DNA of 64,000 bases from Tritrichomonas musculus (lineage: Eukaryota; Parabasalia; Tritrichomonadida; Tritrichomonadidae): NCBI GenBank assembly GCA_039105265.1, contig JAPFFF010000010.1, positions 3,720,001 to 3,784,000 of the forward strand. Reading direction: 5' to 3'. Shown one piece after another: positions 1 through 11,062 of the stretch. Position 1 is the first letter of the stretch, and the number at the start of each line of letters is the position of its first letter. The notes below the pieces were generated by a model. That model saw only the letters and a list, made by a program, of their open reading frames with translations. It was not told where the DNA came from and made no database searches. The position numbers and the translations under genes were made by a program.

Positions 1-2405
1 AAAATTTTTTTATGAGTTTTAATATTCTCGAAAACACTATTTTTGATTGTAAACGAAGAATGAACGTCAGACAGTGTTTCCTGTATCTTAGGTTCGTTTC
101 TTTTAAACACATCGAAAGATGAGCTTAAAATTATCAGTGAATGTAACAAAATCATAAGAGATTTATGAGAATTTGATTGAATATTAAATAATAAATTCTA
201 TTCTCAATTCATATCATTTATAATATATTAAGTTATTTCTCATTAAATCATAAAGTATAATTATTATATTAAAGCATTTTTATCTTTTATATTAATCATA
301 TAATTTAGTTAATTTGTATATATTTGATAATGATTTCGTATGACTGATATAAATAATATATTTTCTTTAGCCATATTTTTATAATTTCAAATAATTAAAC
401 GCACTTTCAATTTATTGATCGCATTTTTATCCGATTATTCAAAAGCATTCAATTGATTTCTGAGCATAATAAACTTTGTAAAATAATGTACGGGTCTTTC
501 AAAATTAAAAAGGTCAATAATAATCAATTCAAAAACATTCAAAAATAATTGAATTGATATTTTATTTACGATTTTGATAAAAATTAAGAAGATCATAGCA
601 AGAGAAAAATATGAATTATCGATTCTATTGATGCGCATGGGAAATGTACATTTGGCAAGAATATAATACCGGTCTGCAGAATACTAAACTTACTTATTAC
701 ATAAAGATGTTCTATATAGATAGAGATTTTGCCTAACTTTTTCTATAATTGCATTTTTTTGAATATTTTTATTCAATTATTTGAGTACATAGATAGAGGT
801 TTTTTTATTTAAGTTTTAATTTTTAAAAAATATGCAAAATTTCTTTACTATCAATTTTTTAATTCTTTATTGATGTTTTTTTATAATAATCATCATATTA
901 TTTTGATTGTTAACATGATTGAATAATACAATTTTTGTTTTTTAACAAGATAAACATGTTTGAAAAGTTGACTAGACCGAATATTATTTTAAACAGTTTA
1001 AAACACTCTTATTGAATCTTTAACTATTTTATTCAAATATTACTATTTTATAAAAACCATATAAAAATTTGAATTTTATAATATCTTAACATTTTTTATA
1101 ATTTATGAGTATTTTAATATATTTAAATAATAATAGTACTTTTTAAAATATAATTTAGCTGTCACCTTGTTTAACTATCTAAAAATAATAGTATTTTTAA
1201 CATTTTATTTTCAATGAAACTCGATTAATATTCGATAGGTCACATCATATATTCTTTGAATAGTTTAGTTTAATAGGTTTATAATATACATATATAATAA
1301 TTTTTATTATTTTGGCTATTAAAAAAAATGTAAAATCTATCATTAAAAAAAAAAACGTTATATTAAGTAATCATTCATGTAAACCTTGTTTTTTTATTTT
1401 CACCTCCTATTCAAAATAAACTATATTTCCTTCATTAATAAATAGGTTTCAAAAAGAATGTAACATAAACGAGTAAACTTCAGAAAAATCGGTCGACATC
1501 TTAAAATTTTATATAAAATTGCACTCAAATATTTCTTAAAAACGTTCAAAATTGAATAACAAATAAAACCAAAAAAGATTAGACCTAGATATGATAAACG
1601 CTCAATTATTCATTCAATTTTTTTTCAATTAAATAAAATACATTTCTGATAAAATTTCAGAGCTGTTTTTTGATAATTTGCTTTTATAATCAATATTCTT
1701 AAAATTAAAATGATTTCCTCATATTATTTACTCTATTTAATAATAATATCCTTATTATTATCATTTTTAATTATTTATAAATAATTATCTTAGTTTTACC
1801 GCAAGAAATTTAATAATATTTTAAAAATCTCATTATTATTTTTAAATAAGCTCTGAATTTTTTTTTAGAAATATAAAACGACGAGCTTTCCGATGTTTTC
1901 CATCTTCGATTTGACGTTTTATGCGTTTTTTATCTACATCCAAGCCATGATAAGTTAAAAAAAAGCATTGCTTAAATGCTAAATTCGATTTTTTTAATAA
2001 TATTTATGACAAACCTTAAATATAAAGTTTCTTTTGATGATATATAGACGTATGCTATTATATAAAAACAATATGCTCGTGGTAAGATTTACAAATACAC
2101 CAAGATTTTAAGATATGCAAAATATTAAATTGATTTTATTTTTACCAAAACCGTTTTACTTTGGCCTTTACCATCAATATAAGTTTAGTATTAGGGATAT
2201 TTTATTAATTACAAAATGGCAAATCCAATTCAACATTTATATAAACAAGAAAACAAGGGAAGAAAACAAAATTTACTCGGATAGTTGTAAGTTTTGAAAA
2301 GACCAAAATTGAAGGATTATATTAATTAATTGAAATTTCAATAAAAATAAAATTATTTTTTCTAATAGTTTATCTCAATTATTGGTTTCACTTCATTCAT
2401 TTATA
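1..2405. other. AT-rich DNA without a recognised gene
   Basis: About 80% A+T by eye, full of homopolymer runs and short palindromes. The only open frames are short (60-67 codons), of low complexity, and look like chance. A slightly GC-richer stretch near 1870-1960 could, on the minus strand, be a scrap of an old coding sequence (a basic, Lys/Arg-rich reading), but no family can be named. Confidence 0.6.
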
Positions 2406-2544
2406 CTCAGAAAAATTGTGAGAATAAATGAATATTAAAAATTTTTTTTTTATGGAGGCTCTTATCAAAAATTCAATAGAATGAAATAAAATCATATCTA
2501 ATTAGACCTCGTCATTTTCACAATCTTCACAATAATTTTCTGAG
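2406..2544. mobile_element. Small TA-flanked inverted-repeat element (MITE-like)
   Basis: A 139-bp segment starts with ctcagaaaa and ends with its reverse complement ttttctgag. The similarity runs on inward with a small indel (attgtgaga versus attattgtgaag). TA lies directly outside both ends (2404-2405 and 2545-2546), as expected for a Tc1/mariner-type target duplication. There is no coding capacity. A chance hairpin in AT-rich DNA cannot be excluded. Confidence 0.4.
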
Positions 2545-3754
2545 TATAAAACTAAATTCGTTCAATATTTTTGTGAGCTTTTTTTTTTTTTTATTTTAAG
2601 AGGTTTTATCAGTTTTTGTTTTTTGAATATCTTAACAAATACTCAATTTTTAAAATTAAAAATTAAAATACGTAATTATACAACGGCATAATAAATAAAA
2701 TATTGTATAATAAATAATCAAACTAAAGAATTCATGAAGAATTTTTAACCTTTCTATTCAAATTCCTATATGAAATTGTTCTAAAAAATCAAAGAAGAAG
2801 AAGAAAAAAAAACGAAATTTATGTTCAATAAATACAATATGGAATGAGAAATTAGTCAACTCATCATAAATAATTAATAAAGAGAAATAATTTTTAATAT
2901 TATTTTATTGATCAAGTAATGGAAAATTCTTTTCTCTTTTTTCAGCATGGTATATAGTTTTATTAAACACTATACAAATGCAATGGTTTCAACTTGCGTA
3001 TAGATTGAAATAATATTTTCATTACCTCAAAATATTTTGAGTGAAAAATATGGAAAAAAACTAGCAAATAATCAATTAACTTTGACAAAAAACTTAGACT
3101 TTGTCGTAGACTGATTTTAAAATTTTTATTTTTCCATTTTGAATTAAAATGTAAATTTGGTTCCCTAGATGGCGAGATCGATTAGATTGAAACTTAAGTG
3201 CGGAATTTTTATCCTTTTGACACTTTTTGGATAACTTTGGATAAAAATTTTTTTTTTAGTATTCATTGAAATACAGAAGTTTTTTGAATATACATTCGAT
3301 TAAACTTGTAAAAAAATTTAGATTTAATGTAAATATATATTTAATTTAAGAAGATATTAAAAAAATGAAATGAAAAAATTCAATATATTAATAACTTTAA
3401 TTTGAAATAACTTATATCTCAAAAAGTTATTTATTTTAAAGTCGTCCAAAAAAAGATTGATAGGAAAATTGAGAGAAAATAACGAACTACATACCAAAAA
3501 TTGAGAATTTTTTCTCAATTAGATCATTCAATAATAATTGAGAGAATATTCCAATTCTCAGAATTTTCTTTTCCCATTCAATAAAATTGCATTTTTGAGA
3601 CAAAAATATCGGCATTGAAACGGATGTTCTTCCAAAAAATATCAACCGTAGATACAATTTAAGACGAGGAATATAAACTCAAACGACATAAAAACGACCA
3701 GAGAGTGTCAATTGCATGAAAGCAGCTACCAAATAGATTCAAGGAAAAATATCG

Positions 3755-3806
3755 TTCAAAAAGTGGCGTAGAAAAAACCATTCAAAAAGTGGCGTAGAAA
3801 AAAACG
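3755..3806. repeat. 26-bp tandem duplication
   Basis: The unit ttcaaaaagtggcgtagaaa plus a short A-rich tail occurs twice with a period of 26 bp (starts 3755 and 3781). Confidence 0.8.
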
Positions 3807-3924
3807 ATTGTCCAAGATTTTATTTTTTAATGCTATTTCATTTCAATATATGAATTTATGATATTTAATCAATCTTTAATTAAATAAAATCAAAACGATG
3901 TAATAACTTTTATTTTATATAAAT

Positions 3925-3979
3925 TAATATGAAAACATTATTGTAATATGAAAACATTATTGTAATATGAAAACATTTT
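3925..3979. repeat. 19-bp tandem repeat, about three copies
   Basis: The unit taatatgaaaacattattg starts at 3925, 3944 and 3963; the third copy diverges at its end. Confidence 0.8.
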
Positions 3980-4040
3980 TCTATAAGTTTTCTCAATTCT
4001 CAGAAATATATTGTGAATATTTGAATGCTCAGAAAAGTTA

Positions 4041-4190
4041 CCACCACTTTTTATGAAGATTTTCAATGATATGAACTTTTTAATTGTATCATCAGAAAAT
4101 TATTAATAAAATCTTTTCAAATATTTCTTTCATTAAGAAAAAGTGGTCAATGATATGAACTTTTTAATTGTATCATCAGAAAAAGTGGTC
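4041..4190. mobile_element. Possible MITE with internal 37-bp direct repeat
   Basis: The ends are short inverted repeats (accactttt near 4043, aaaagtggt near 4181), with TA outside each end (4039-4040 and 4191-4192). Inside, an identical 37-bp sequence (tcaatgatatgaactttt...) occurs at 4063 and 4147. The inverted repeat is short, so this may be no more than a local duplication. Confidence 0.3.
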
Positions 4191-5115
4191 TAGTCATAAG
4201 CATTTTGAATTGGCTTGCTAATAAAATTTGTGTATTTTGTATAGTAATAGAGAGTATTACTACTATATTCATTTTATAAAAGATATATTTTTATTTAAAT
4301 TATAATTATACAGGGTTAGTATTTCTGATTATCTTTTAGGATAACAAGACAACCTGACGAAAACTGAATCTCTATTAGATTTTCCTAATATTTAATACAT
4401 AAATGGAGAATATATTAATTAAGTTTAAATTAAAGTTTTGAGCATTTTCTGATTTTAGATATCGCAAAAAAAGTTAATTTTTATTGACCATAAATTTCTT
4501 TAAATTGGTCAAATATGATCGTTAGTTTTACGATTAAATTATACATGAACTGTAAAAGTGTAAAGTAAAAAAGTAAATGAACTGACCATTTCATATTGTC
4601 TTTCAGTGTATATTTCATTTATTGATATCAGGGTTGTCGATCGATGATGATAAATATCGATTATCGGCTCATTATCGATAGTCCGATAATATCGATAAAA
4701 ATTTGTTCGATAACCAATAATTATCGATAAATACGTTAAGCAAAACCGCCGATATTTGGTCACTATCGGACGGTTACGGTTCGATATTCTCCGATATTTT
4801 ATAATAAAATTTCCATACTTTTTTTTTACATTTGTGATTAAAATTTGGAATTTTATATTTTTAATTGTACTTCAATAGTGCATGCTGAAATAAGCGAAAT
4901 AAGGTCAGAGTGCATTATATGTCCAATATAATAATGAGAAGCTAAAAAATCAGGTTTTTGATTAATACATAAAAAGATTATTTTCAAAATTTTTAAAAAA
5001 GAACCAATTGGCCAACAAAAAAAGATTATGATTAAGAACAAAGTTATAAGACGATAATTTCCTCATATCTTCTCAGTATTAAATTATTTCCATATTTGCA
5101 AACTAACGAATCTTA

Positions 5116-6924
5116 AGGGTGGAGTCTCAGTGATATTTTTTCTCAAAAAGTTTATTTTGGCATTATTACTTTTTTCTAACAATTTTTTAGTAGGATTAAA
5201 TACAGAATTCATTTTTTACTAATCAAATCAAATACATTAAACCAAATGCACTCATACATTAATAGTGTACGATTATGATTTACATTACTACTTTTTTGTT
5301 TTCAAACCTCAGATAAATTTTGAAATTTTTAATTTCATCGATAAAAATAGCATTATCATATGCTTTTTTTCAAAATAATCGTCTTAAATTCTTTTATTTA
5401 ATGCGCTCTCTCCTTAATTTGTTCCCTTAACTTGTTTTTTTTTTTATTTGATATATATTGCAAAAATTATTCAAGAAAAATAAGAATATGAAGTTTTTTC
5501 CTTTATTATATATGACTCCGCAAATAAAAATATGCCTGATCTTTTTTAATTTTCTTTCCAGGTCCTAGAATTATTTTCTTTAATATCTATATTATGGGAA
5601 TTTTCGTCAAAAACGCGTTTTATTTATTTAAAATAATAAGAATTATTAAGTTAATACATTCTTATTATCTTTTATAAACTTTTTTTATAAATCAAGATTA
5701 AAAAATTGAATGTAAAAAAATGCGACTCTTCCATTCAATAGAGTCCCACAAAGAAGTCTCAGATGGCCCGGAAAGCATAGGTTATTTATGGATATTTATA
5801 CATTTACAATAAACCTAACTTTCTCAACAAACCTCTTTTTTTTGTGGATAATACAAAGTTTACGTAGAAATAATTACATTTTCAAAATAACCTAAAGTAT
5901 CTCATGAACATAAGGTTTACTGATTACTTCAATTATATACGAATATATTAGATTTATATATAAAATTGTAGATTTCTATGATAAACCTTAGATTTCCAAA
6001 TAAACCTGAGGTTTCCAAAATAAATTGAATGGTTTATTCATTATGAAAAAGTTCGATTAAAACGTACATTTTTTTTATAATAATCAACATTTTTGGTTCC
6101 AAAATCATTTTATCATTATTTATTTGCTTTAGCTGACATTATAAACTTTTAATTATTGCTTTTTTCTATTTTTGTATGATTTTTTGAGTAAATGGATAAT
6201 GATATCAGATATTAAATGCTTTTTATGATTTAAGAGAATCTTGTAAAGAGATCAAATGCAATATTTGTATTTTTATATATTGCTTGATAGTTTACATAAT
6301 TCGAATCATAAGATAAAATTTTCTATTCAAAATTTTATTTTGGAAATCTCAGGTTTATTTGGAAATCTCAGGTTTTCATGAAAAAATGAATATTTCTCTG
6401 AAAAAGTTATGTTATTCATAATATTCTGAATTTCATGATAAACATGAGGTTCTTTGTTAACCTATGCTTATTCATAAAAAATAAATGTTTATATGTTAGT
6501 CTTATATATATATGAAAGTGTAGACATTTACTGGCAACCTGAGACTTCTTTGTGGGACTCTAATTTTTTTCATTCTTGTTTGTACATTTTTTGAAGCTAA
6601 GATGAAATTAAATAAATATTTACTTATTATTATATATTTAAAATAAAATTTTATTTTTTATTTATTAAATTTTTTATTGGGTTTTATTATATGATGATTT
6701 TAAAAATTTAAAAAAAATGAAATCGATTTTTATCTTGATAAACCCATAAAATAAAAAAACGCAAAACGTTATGTTATATTCACAGTCATAGTTGATATTG
6801 ATTTAAAATAACTTCAATCAATTTCAAACAGAGAAGGTACTTATGGGGTGTGCAAAAATTCAATGAAATTTTGAATATTTTCTCTCAAATTTTTTAGTGG
6901 CGAAAAATTTTGAGACTCCACCCT
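5116..6924. mobile_element. TA-flanked inverted-repeat element (outer of a nested pair)
   Basis: The terminal inverted repeat is agggtggagtctca at 5116 and tgagactccaccct ending at 6924, with TA on both outer sides (5114-5115 and 6925-6926). Similarity beyond the first 14 bases is loose. No coding region is present. A second inverted-repeat element (5741-6560) lies inside it. Confidence 0.5.
5741..6560. mobile_element. TA-flanked 820-bp MITE nested in another element
   Basis: A 21-base terminal inverted repeat is seen: gagtcccacaaagaagtctc plus a at 5741, and its reverse complement ending at 6560. Further inward, cataggtta and taacctatg also pair. TA flanks both ends (5739-5740 and 6561-6562), which fits a mariner-type insertion. 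The interior is AT-rich with repeated aaacct/aggttt motifs and no gene. Its position inside the 5116-6924 element makes it the younger of the two. Confidence 0.65.
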
Positions 6925-7275
6925 TAATATGTAATGAAATATTAATGCAATGCTACTAAAATAATTTGCGTTTTTTTATTAAAAAAATATCAAGTCTAAA
7001 AATATTTAGAGAAATGGAGAGAATTTTATGAATTTACAAAAAGTTATCGTGTTCACTTTTTGATAAATTTAATTTTTTTGCCAAAGTAAAAGTATCTTTA
7101 TTGATTTTAAATTTCATACTTAAATATTATTAGAATTATAATATATTACTTATCTTTTATTATAATAAAAGTTAATTTCCTATGAAATATAAAAAATCTT
7201 TTTAAATAATTTGATCATTTGTACATAAAAGTTTTTTATATGTAATTACTTGAAAAAACAACTTTTATATAATTA

Positions 7276-8829
7276 AAAGGAGAACGGAGAGACGGTTATG
7301 ACAAAGATTTTTTTCGACTTATTTTATATAAATATAAATATAATATTATATATTGAATAATTCTTAATAAGAAACCAAAAAGAAATATCGTAGGGAAACA
7401 AAGATATTCACAAAATAAAAATAAAAGTTATGAAAAAGTTAATAAATTGAATTGTTATGATAGATTTTTAATTCAATTTCTTGTAACATTTAGATATCAA
7501 AATTGTTACAAAGAATCTGTGCCAGCTGTATAATTATTTTTCATAGTATATGATTTTATCTATTTATTTTATATTGTATACAAACTATATCATGTGATAT
7601 TATATAGAGTTTATAAAAATATAATAAGATAATAACATTTTATTTTTTTAAAAAATTGAATTAAAACTATATAAAATAATCTCTTTCATTTTTATTTTAT
7701 CTTAACAAAAATGACATAAATCACTTTTTTTACTATTATATTTTTATATAATGACATACTAAAATGTTATGCTTAATTATTTAGTATATTTTTTATAAAT
7801 ATTTTTTTCAAATCTAAAAAAAAATTAAAAGAGCTTACCCAGCCTGTTAAATTGATTAAATATTGGATTTTTATATGATATATTTCAAATTTGAAGCAAA
7901 AATATAAGATATATTAGATTTAGGAAAAAGGCTAAAATAGCAAAGTAAAGGTGTGAAATATTACTTATTACTTATGTAATAATTAATAAAATTTGCTTAT
8001 TTTAATAAATATTAAAATTATAATAAAATTATTTATTAATAGGCTTTATTTTGATAAATTAATATAAATGCAGATTTAATGGTAAAGAAATACAAATGTA
8101 TTATAAGAAAAATCCTACTTTAATACATTGTTTGATGGAATTTCATGAAAATTAATAATTGAATATGAAAGATTTATTTTATATGAAATTGTTCTCAAAA
8201 TTGACTCTTGGACGATGATATTTAATTTAAAATTTCTTATTAATGATTGAGAATGTAAAATTGAACTATTTTTATCTTTATATAAATAAAATATATATAT
8301 TTTATATTTTATATATAAACATATATACATATAATAATAATATAATTCTCATTGTAATAAGTTTATAATGAATAAATTATCCATAAATAAAATAAATAAA
8401 ATTCTTAAAAAAAAAAAGAAATTATCTCAAATAAATATTTTAATTGAGAGTAATTGAATAGAAATAAATAATTTATTCAAAATCTTTCAAAAAAAATTTA
8501 ATGATTATTTTTTCTTTCTTATAAAATAAATAAAAATTCAAACGCTGAATTTCTTTTCTGGCAGGGTCAATTGGGTTATAATACAATCACTAATCTTTTA
8601 TATAAACGATTTCTTAATTTCACATACCTATTTATCAAAATCAGATACTGATAACATATAATTTCCATTATTTGAACAATAAATGTATTTATAATAATGC
8701 AAATTCATTTAAATATGATTAAAAAATATTAATATTAACAAATATCGAAAAAATGACTATTAATTAATTATATAAAATCATTTTAATATATTTTTTAACG
8801 TACAAAAAAAACCGTCTTCGTTCTCCTTT
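7276..8829. mobile_element. Possible TA-flanked inverted-repeat element, 1.55 kb
   Basis: The left end reads aaaggagaacggagagacgg and the right end, on the minus strand, aaaggagaacgaagacgg. These match with a small indel. TA lies outside each end (7274-7275 and 8830-8831), and the flanking bases are similar too (tatataatta/tataattata). The interior is AT-rich without a convincing gene. Confidence 0.45.
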
Positions 8830-9053
8830 TATAATTATATAACAATTAAATAGCCATAATTTCTAGTAAATATCTTTTCTTTACCTTAAAAAAGTTAAAA
8901 ATATCGGTCATTATTAGCCATGATAAAAACCGTTTTTATCGATAATGATATTTATTATCGGATAGTATCGGTTATTCTACTCTACTCCCGATAATATCGA
9001 TAATATTGGCAACGTATTTAACCGTTATCAGACACTATCGATAAACATCCCTG

Positions 9054-9855
9054 TAATTATATATAATTATTATTAAAATAAACATAGATTATTATTCTTT
9101 GCTTTTATTCAATCAAAAATAAGGGTTTTATCTTAGATTTATATATTAGAAAAATGTTTCTATTTTATTATTATTTATTATATTATATATTATATTTATA
9201 TATTCTATTACAATTATAATAATTTATATATATTCATTCATAATTAAGATATTAAAGAAATAAATATTTAATATTTTTAAAAATATTCAATTTTCAATAT
9301 ACATGATCTAAATTATTAATTGAAATTCTAATCGTCCAACAAGTAAAATTAAGAGTTTTCTCTCAATATGATTTGAAAGAATTGAATCTATTGTTCGGAT
9401 TTTTTTGCGAGGTTCGTTTTTGAGCAATGTAGCGAATAAAATACAGATTTTTTAGATGATTACTAATTAATAATACGGATATACACTCAAAATTTAAAAT
9501 TTGGAATAAAATAAAGAGTTTATTGCATAAATATTTCAGATATTTAAATTGTTTAATTCTTTGATGAGAAAATAGGATATTTAAATTATTTCGTATATAT
9601 ATACTTATTTGTGAAAAATATTTAACAAAGACTTAGTTTTATTCTTTAATTTCATTTTTATTATTACATTAGAATTCACTAATATGTTTTTATATAATAT
9701 ATATGAAGTATCTATATTTATTACATTTAATCTAAAAATTTATTTGATTGATTAATATGATTTTTTATAAGAAATATATAAATTATAAAATAAAATAATC
9801 TCTCAATTTATTTGAATAGTACTATTTTTATCAAAAATTTTCTTTGAAATATTAA
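9054..9855. other. AT-rich DNA upstream of the ankyrin relic
   Basis: No gene or structured element recognised. The stretch is nearly all A and T and leads into the start of the ankyrin reading frame. Confidence 0.6.
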
Positions 9856-10683
9856 ATGAATAATTTCGGCTTCGATCTGAAGCAAATTATTCAAGACGAT
9901 GATGTTTCTAGCCTTGATGAATATTGCAGCATTGCTTATTCTGTAGATGAAATATTCCCCAAACCCAAAAATGCTATAAATCCTGAATTATTCATATCGC
10001 AACCATCTTTGCTATCAGCAGCATGTTACTTTAAGAGTTATCAATGTGTCATGTATCTTATTGCTCAAGGTGCCGATATACACTATAAAGATAAAAAAAA
10101 TCGTACACCATTTTTGTATTCGGTAGCTGGTGGTTCATTATCAATTCTACAGCTTTTGATTGAAAACGGAGCTTGTACTATGGAAACAGACAGCGATGGA
10201 AATGGAGCATTGCACTACGCAGTTAAGTATAATCAAAGAGCTTTGATTTTGTATCTTTGCTATGGCCTTGGCCTTAATCTATCATCACAAAATAAAAAAA
10301 AGGAGACACCTCTCCATTGGGCTGTGACTGATATGAAAACAGACATTATACGTATTTTAATTTGTCATGGAGCTGATGTTAATGCAAAGACGATCGTTTT
10401 ACATTGAATTTTTAATTTCAAGAAAGTTTCAAATTTACGATTTTTTTGGAGCAACACCTCTTCATTATGCCGCTTTAAAAAAGAATGTTTTAAATGTTGA
10501 AATTTTGTTTGAAAATGGAGCAGATTTAAGCGCAAAAGATAATGGGATTATATAATATTTTTTTTTTAATAATGTTTTTTTATTCTTTAACCTTTACAAC
10601 CATATCATTGGGCCGGACATTTGAATCATCCTGACATTCAGAAGTTTTTAATTGATCATGGCGCGAAAGTTCGAGATTTTTAA
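9856..10683 (+). pseudogene. Decayed ankyrin-repeat protein gene
   Basis: The first 183 codons form a good frame (ATG at 9856). After a ~50-residue N-terminal segment come ankyrin repeats with typical endings such as LIAQGADIHYKD, LLIENGAC and ICHGADVNAK. The frame then breaks. More repeats follow in other frames: TPLHYAA...LFENGADLSAKD near 10455-10550, and FLIDHGAKVRDF ending in TAA at 10681-10683. Short AT-rich stretches without repeat similarity sit at both breaks (about 10392-10440 and 10550-10595). They lack GT...AG borders, so they look like insertions in a decaying host gene rather than introns. Ankyrin repeats mediate protein binding; no specific partner can be inferred. Confidence 0.8.
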
Positions 10684-11062
10684 TTTAATTTTGATTTTAA
10701 TTAAACAAATGGCGGAATATTACATGTTGGGTATTACCTTTTGTATTTTAGCATATCAAGCAAATATTTTTATTTTTTTTTTATTCTGTGATATTATTCG
10801 AATTTAATATTGTGAGATTCATAATGATTCATGATATTATGCTCAAATTTACATTTGTTTTATTTAAAGAAAACATGAATAAGTATGAATTCTACAAAGA
10901 TATATTTAAAAAATAATCGGCTACCAAAAAATTAATTGAGAGGAAATTTAAATTATCACATTTAATTTTTGAATCAATATTTAAAATTTGAGATCATTTC
11001 ACAAAAAGCCAATATTGTCTTCTTTTTTAAAAAAAATAATTATTTTCAAGAAACCAGCTTAG
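10684..11062. other. AT-rich spacer between ankyrin relic and BTB gene
   Basis: No gene recognised. It contains the presumed promoter of the downstream gene; a TCA-type initiator candidate (ttttcaagaaacc) lies about 20 bases before the ATG at 11063. That assignment rests on the known trichomonad Inr consensus (TCA followed by pyrimidine/T), which it matches only partly. Confidence 0.5.

Larger units (their letters stand above)
2545..4040. other. AT-rich intergenic DNA with short tandem repeats
   Basis: No gene recognised. The stretch holds the two short tandem repeats listed separately and some self-complementary runs near 3500-3600. A somewhat less AT-rich part (3600-3830) has no open frame of note. 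Confidence 0.6.
4629..9053. mobile_element. Possible hAT-like non-autonomous element
   Basis: The left end begins cagggttgtcgatcgatgat and the right end, read inward on the minus strand, begins cagggatgtttatcgata. Both subterminal regions (about 4629-4800 and 8890-9053) are dense in TATCGATA-type motifs, which are otherwise rare nearby. CAGGG ends with ATCGATA clusters are a pattern known from hAT transposons. No coding region lies inside, only other small elements. The expected 8-bp target duplication is not visible (attgatat versus taattata), so the two ends may not belong together. Confidence 0.3.

Noticed and set aside
8115-8330. 71-codon minus-strand frame in AT-rich DNA
   Set aside because: Composition (Ile, Tyr, Lys, Asn) and lack of motifs fit chance in very AT-rich sequence; the same holds for the other short frames before 9.8 kb.
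10392-10440. Introns in the ankyrin relic
   Set aside because: The stretches lack GT...AG ends and the conserved trichomonad intron motifs.
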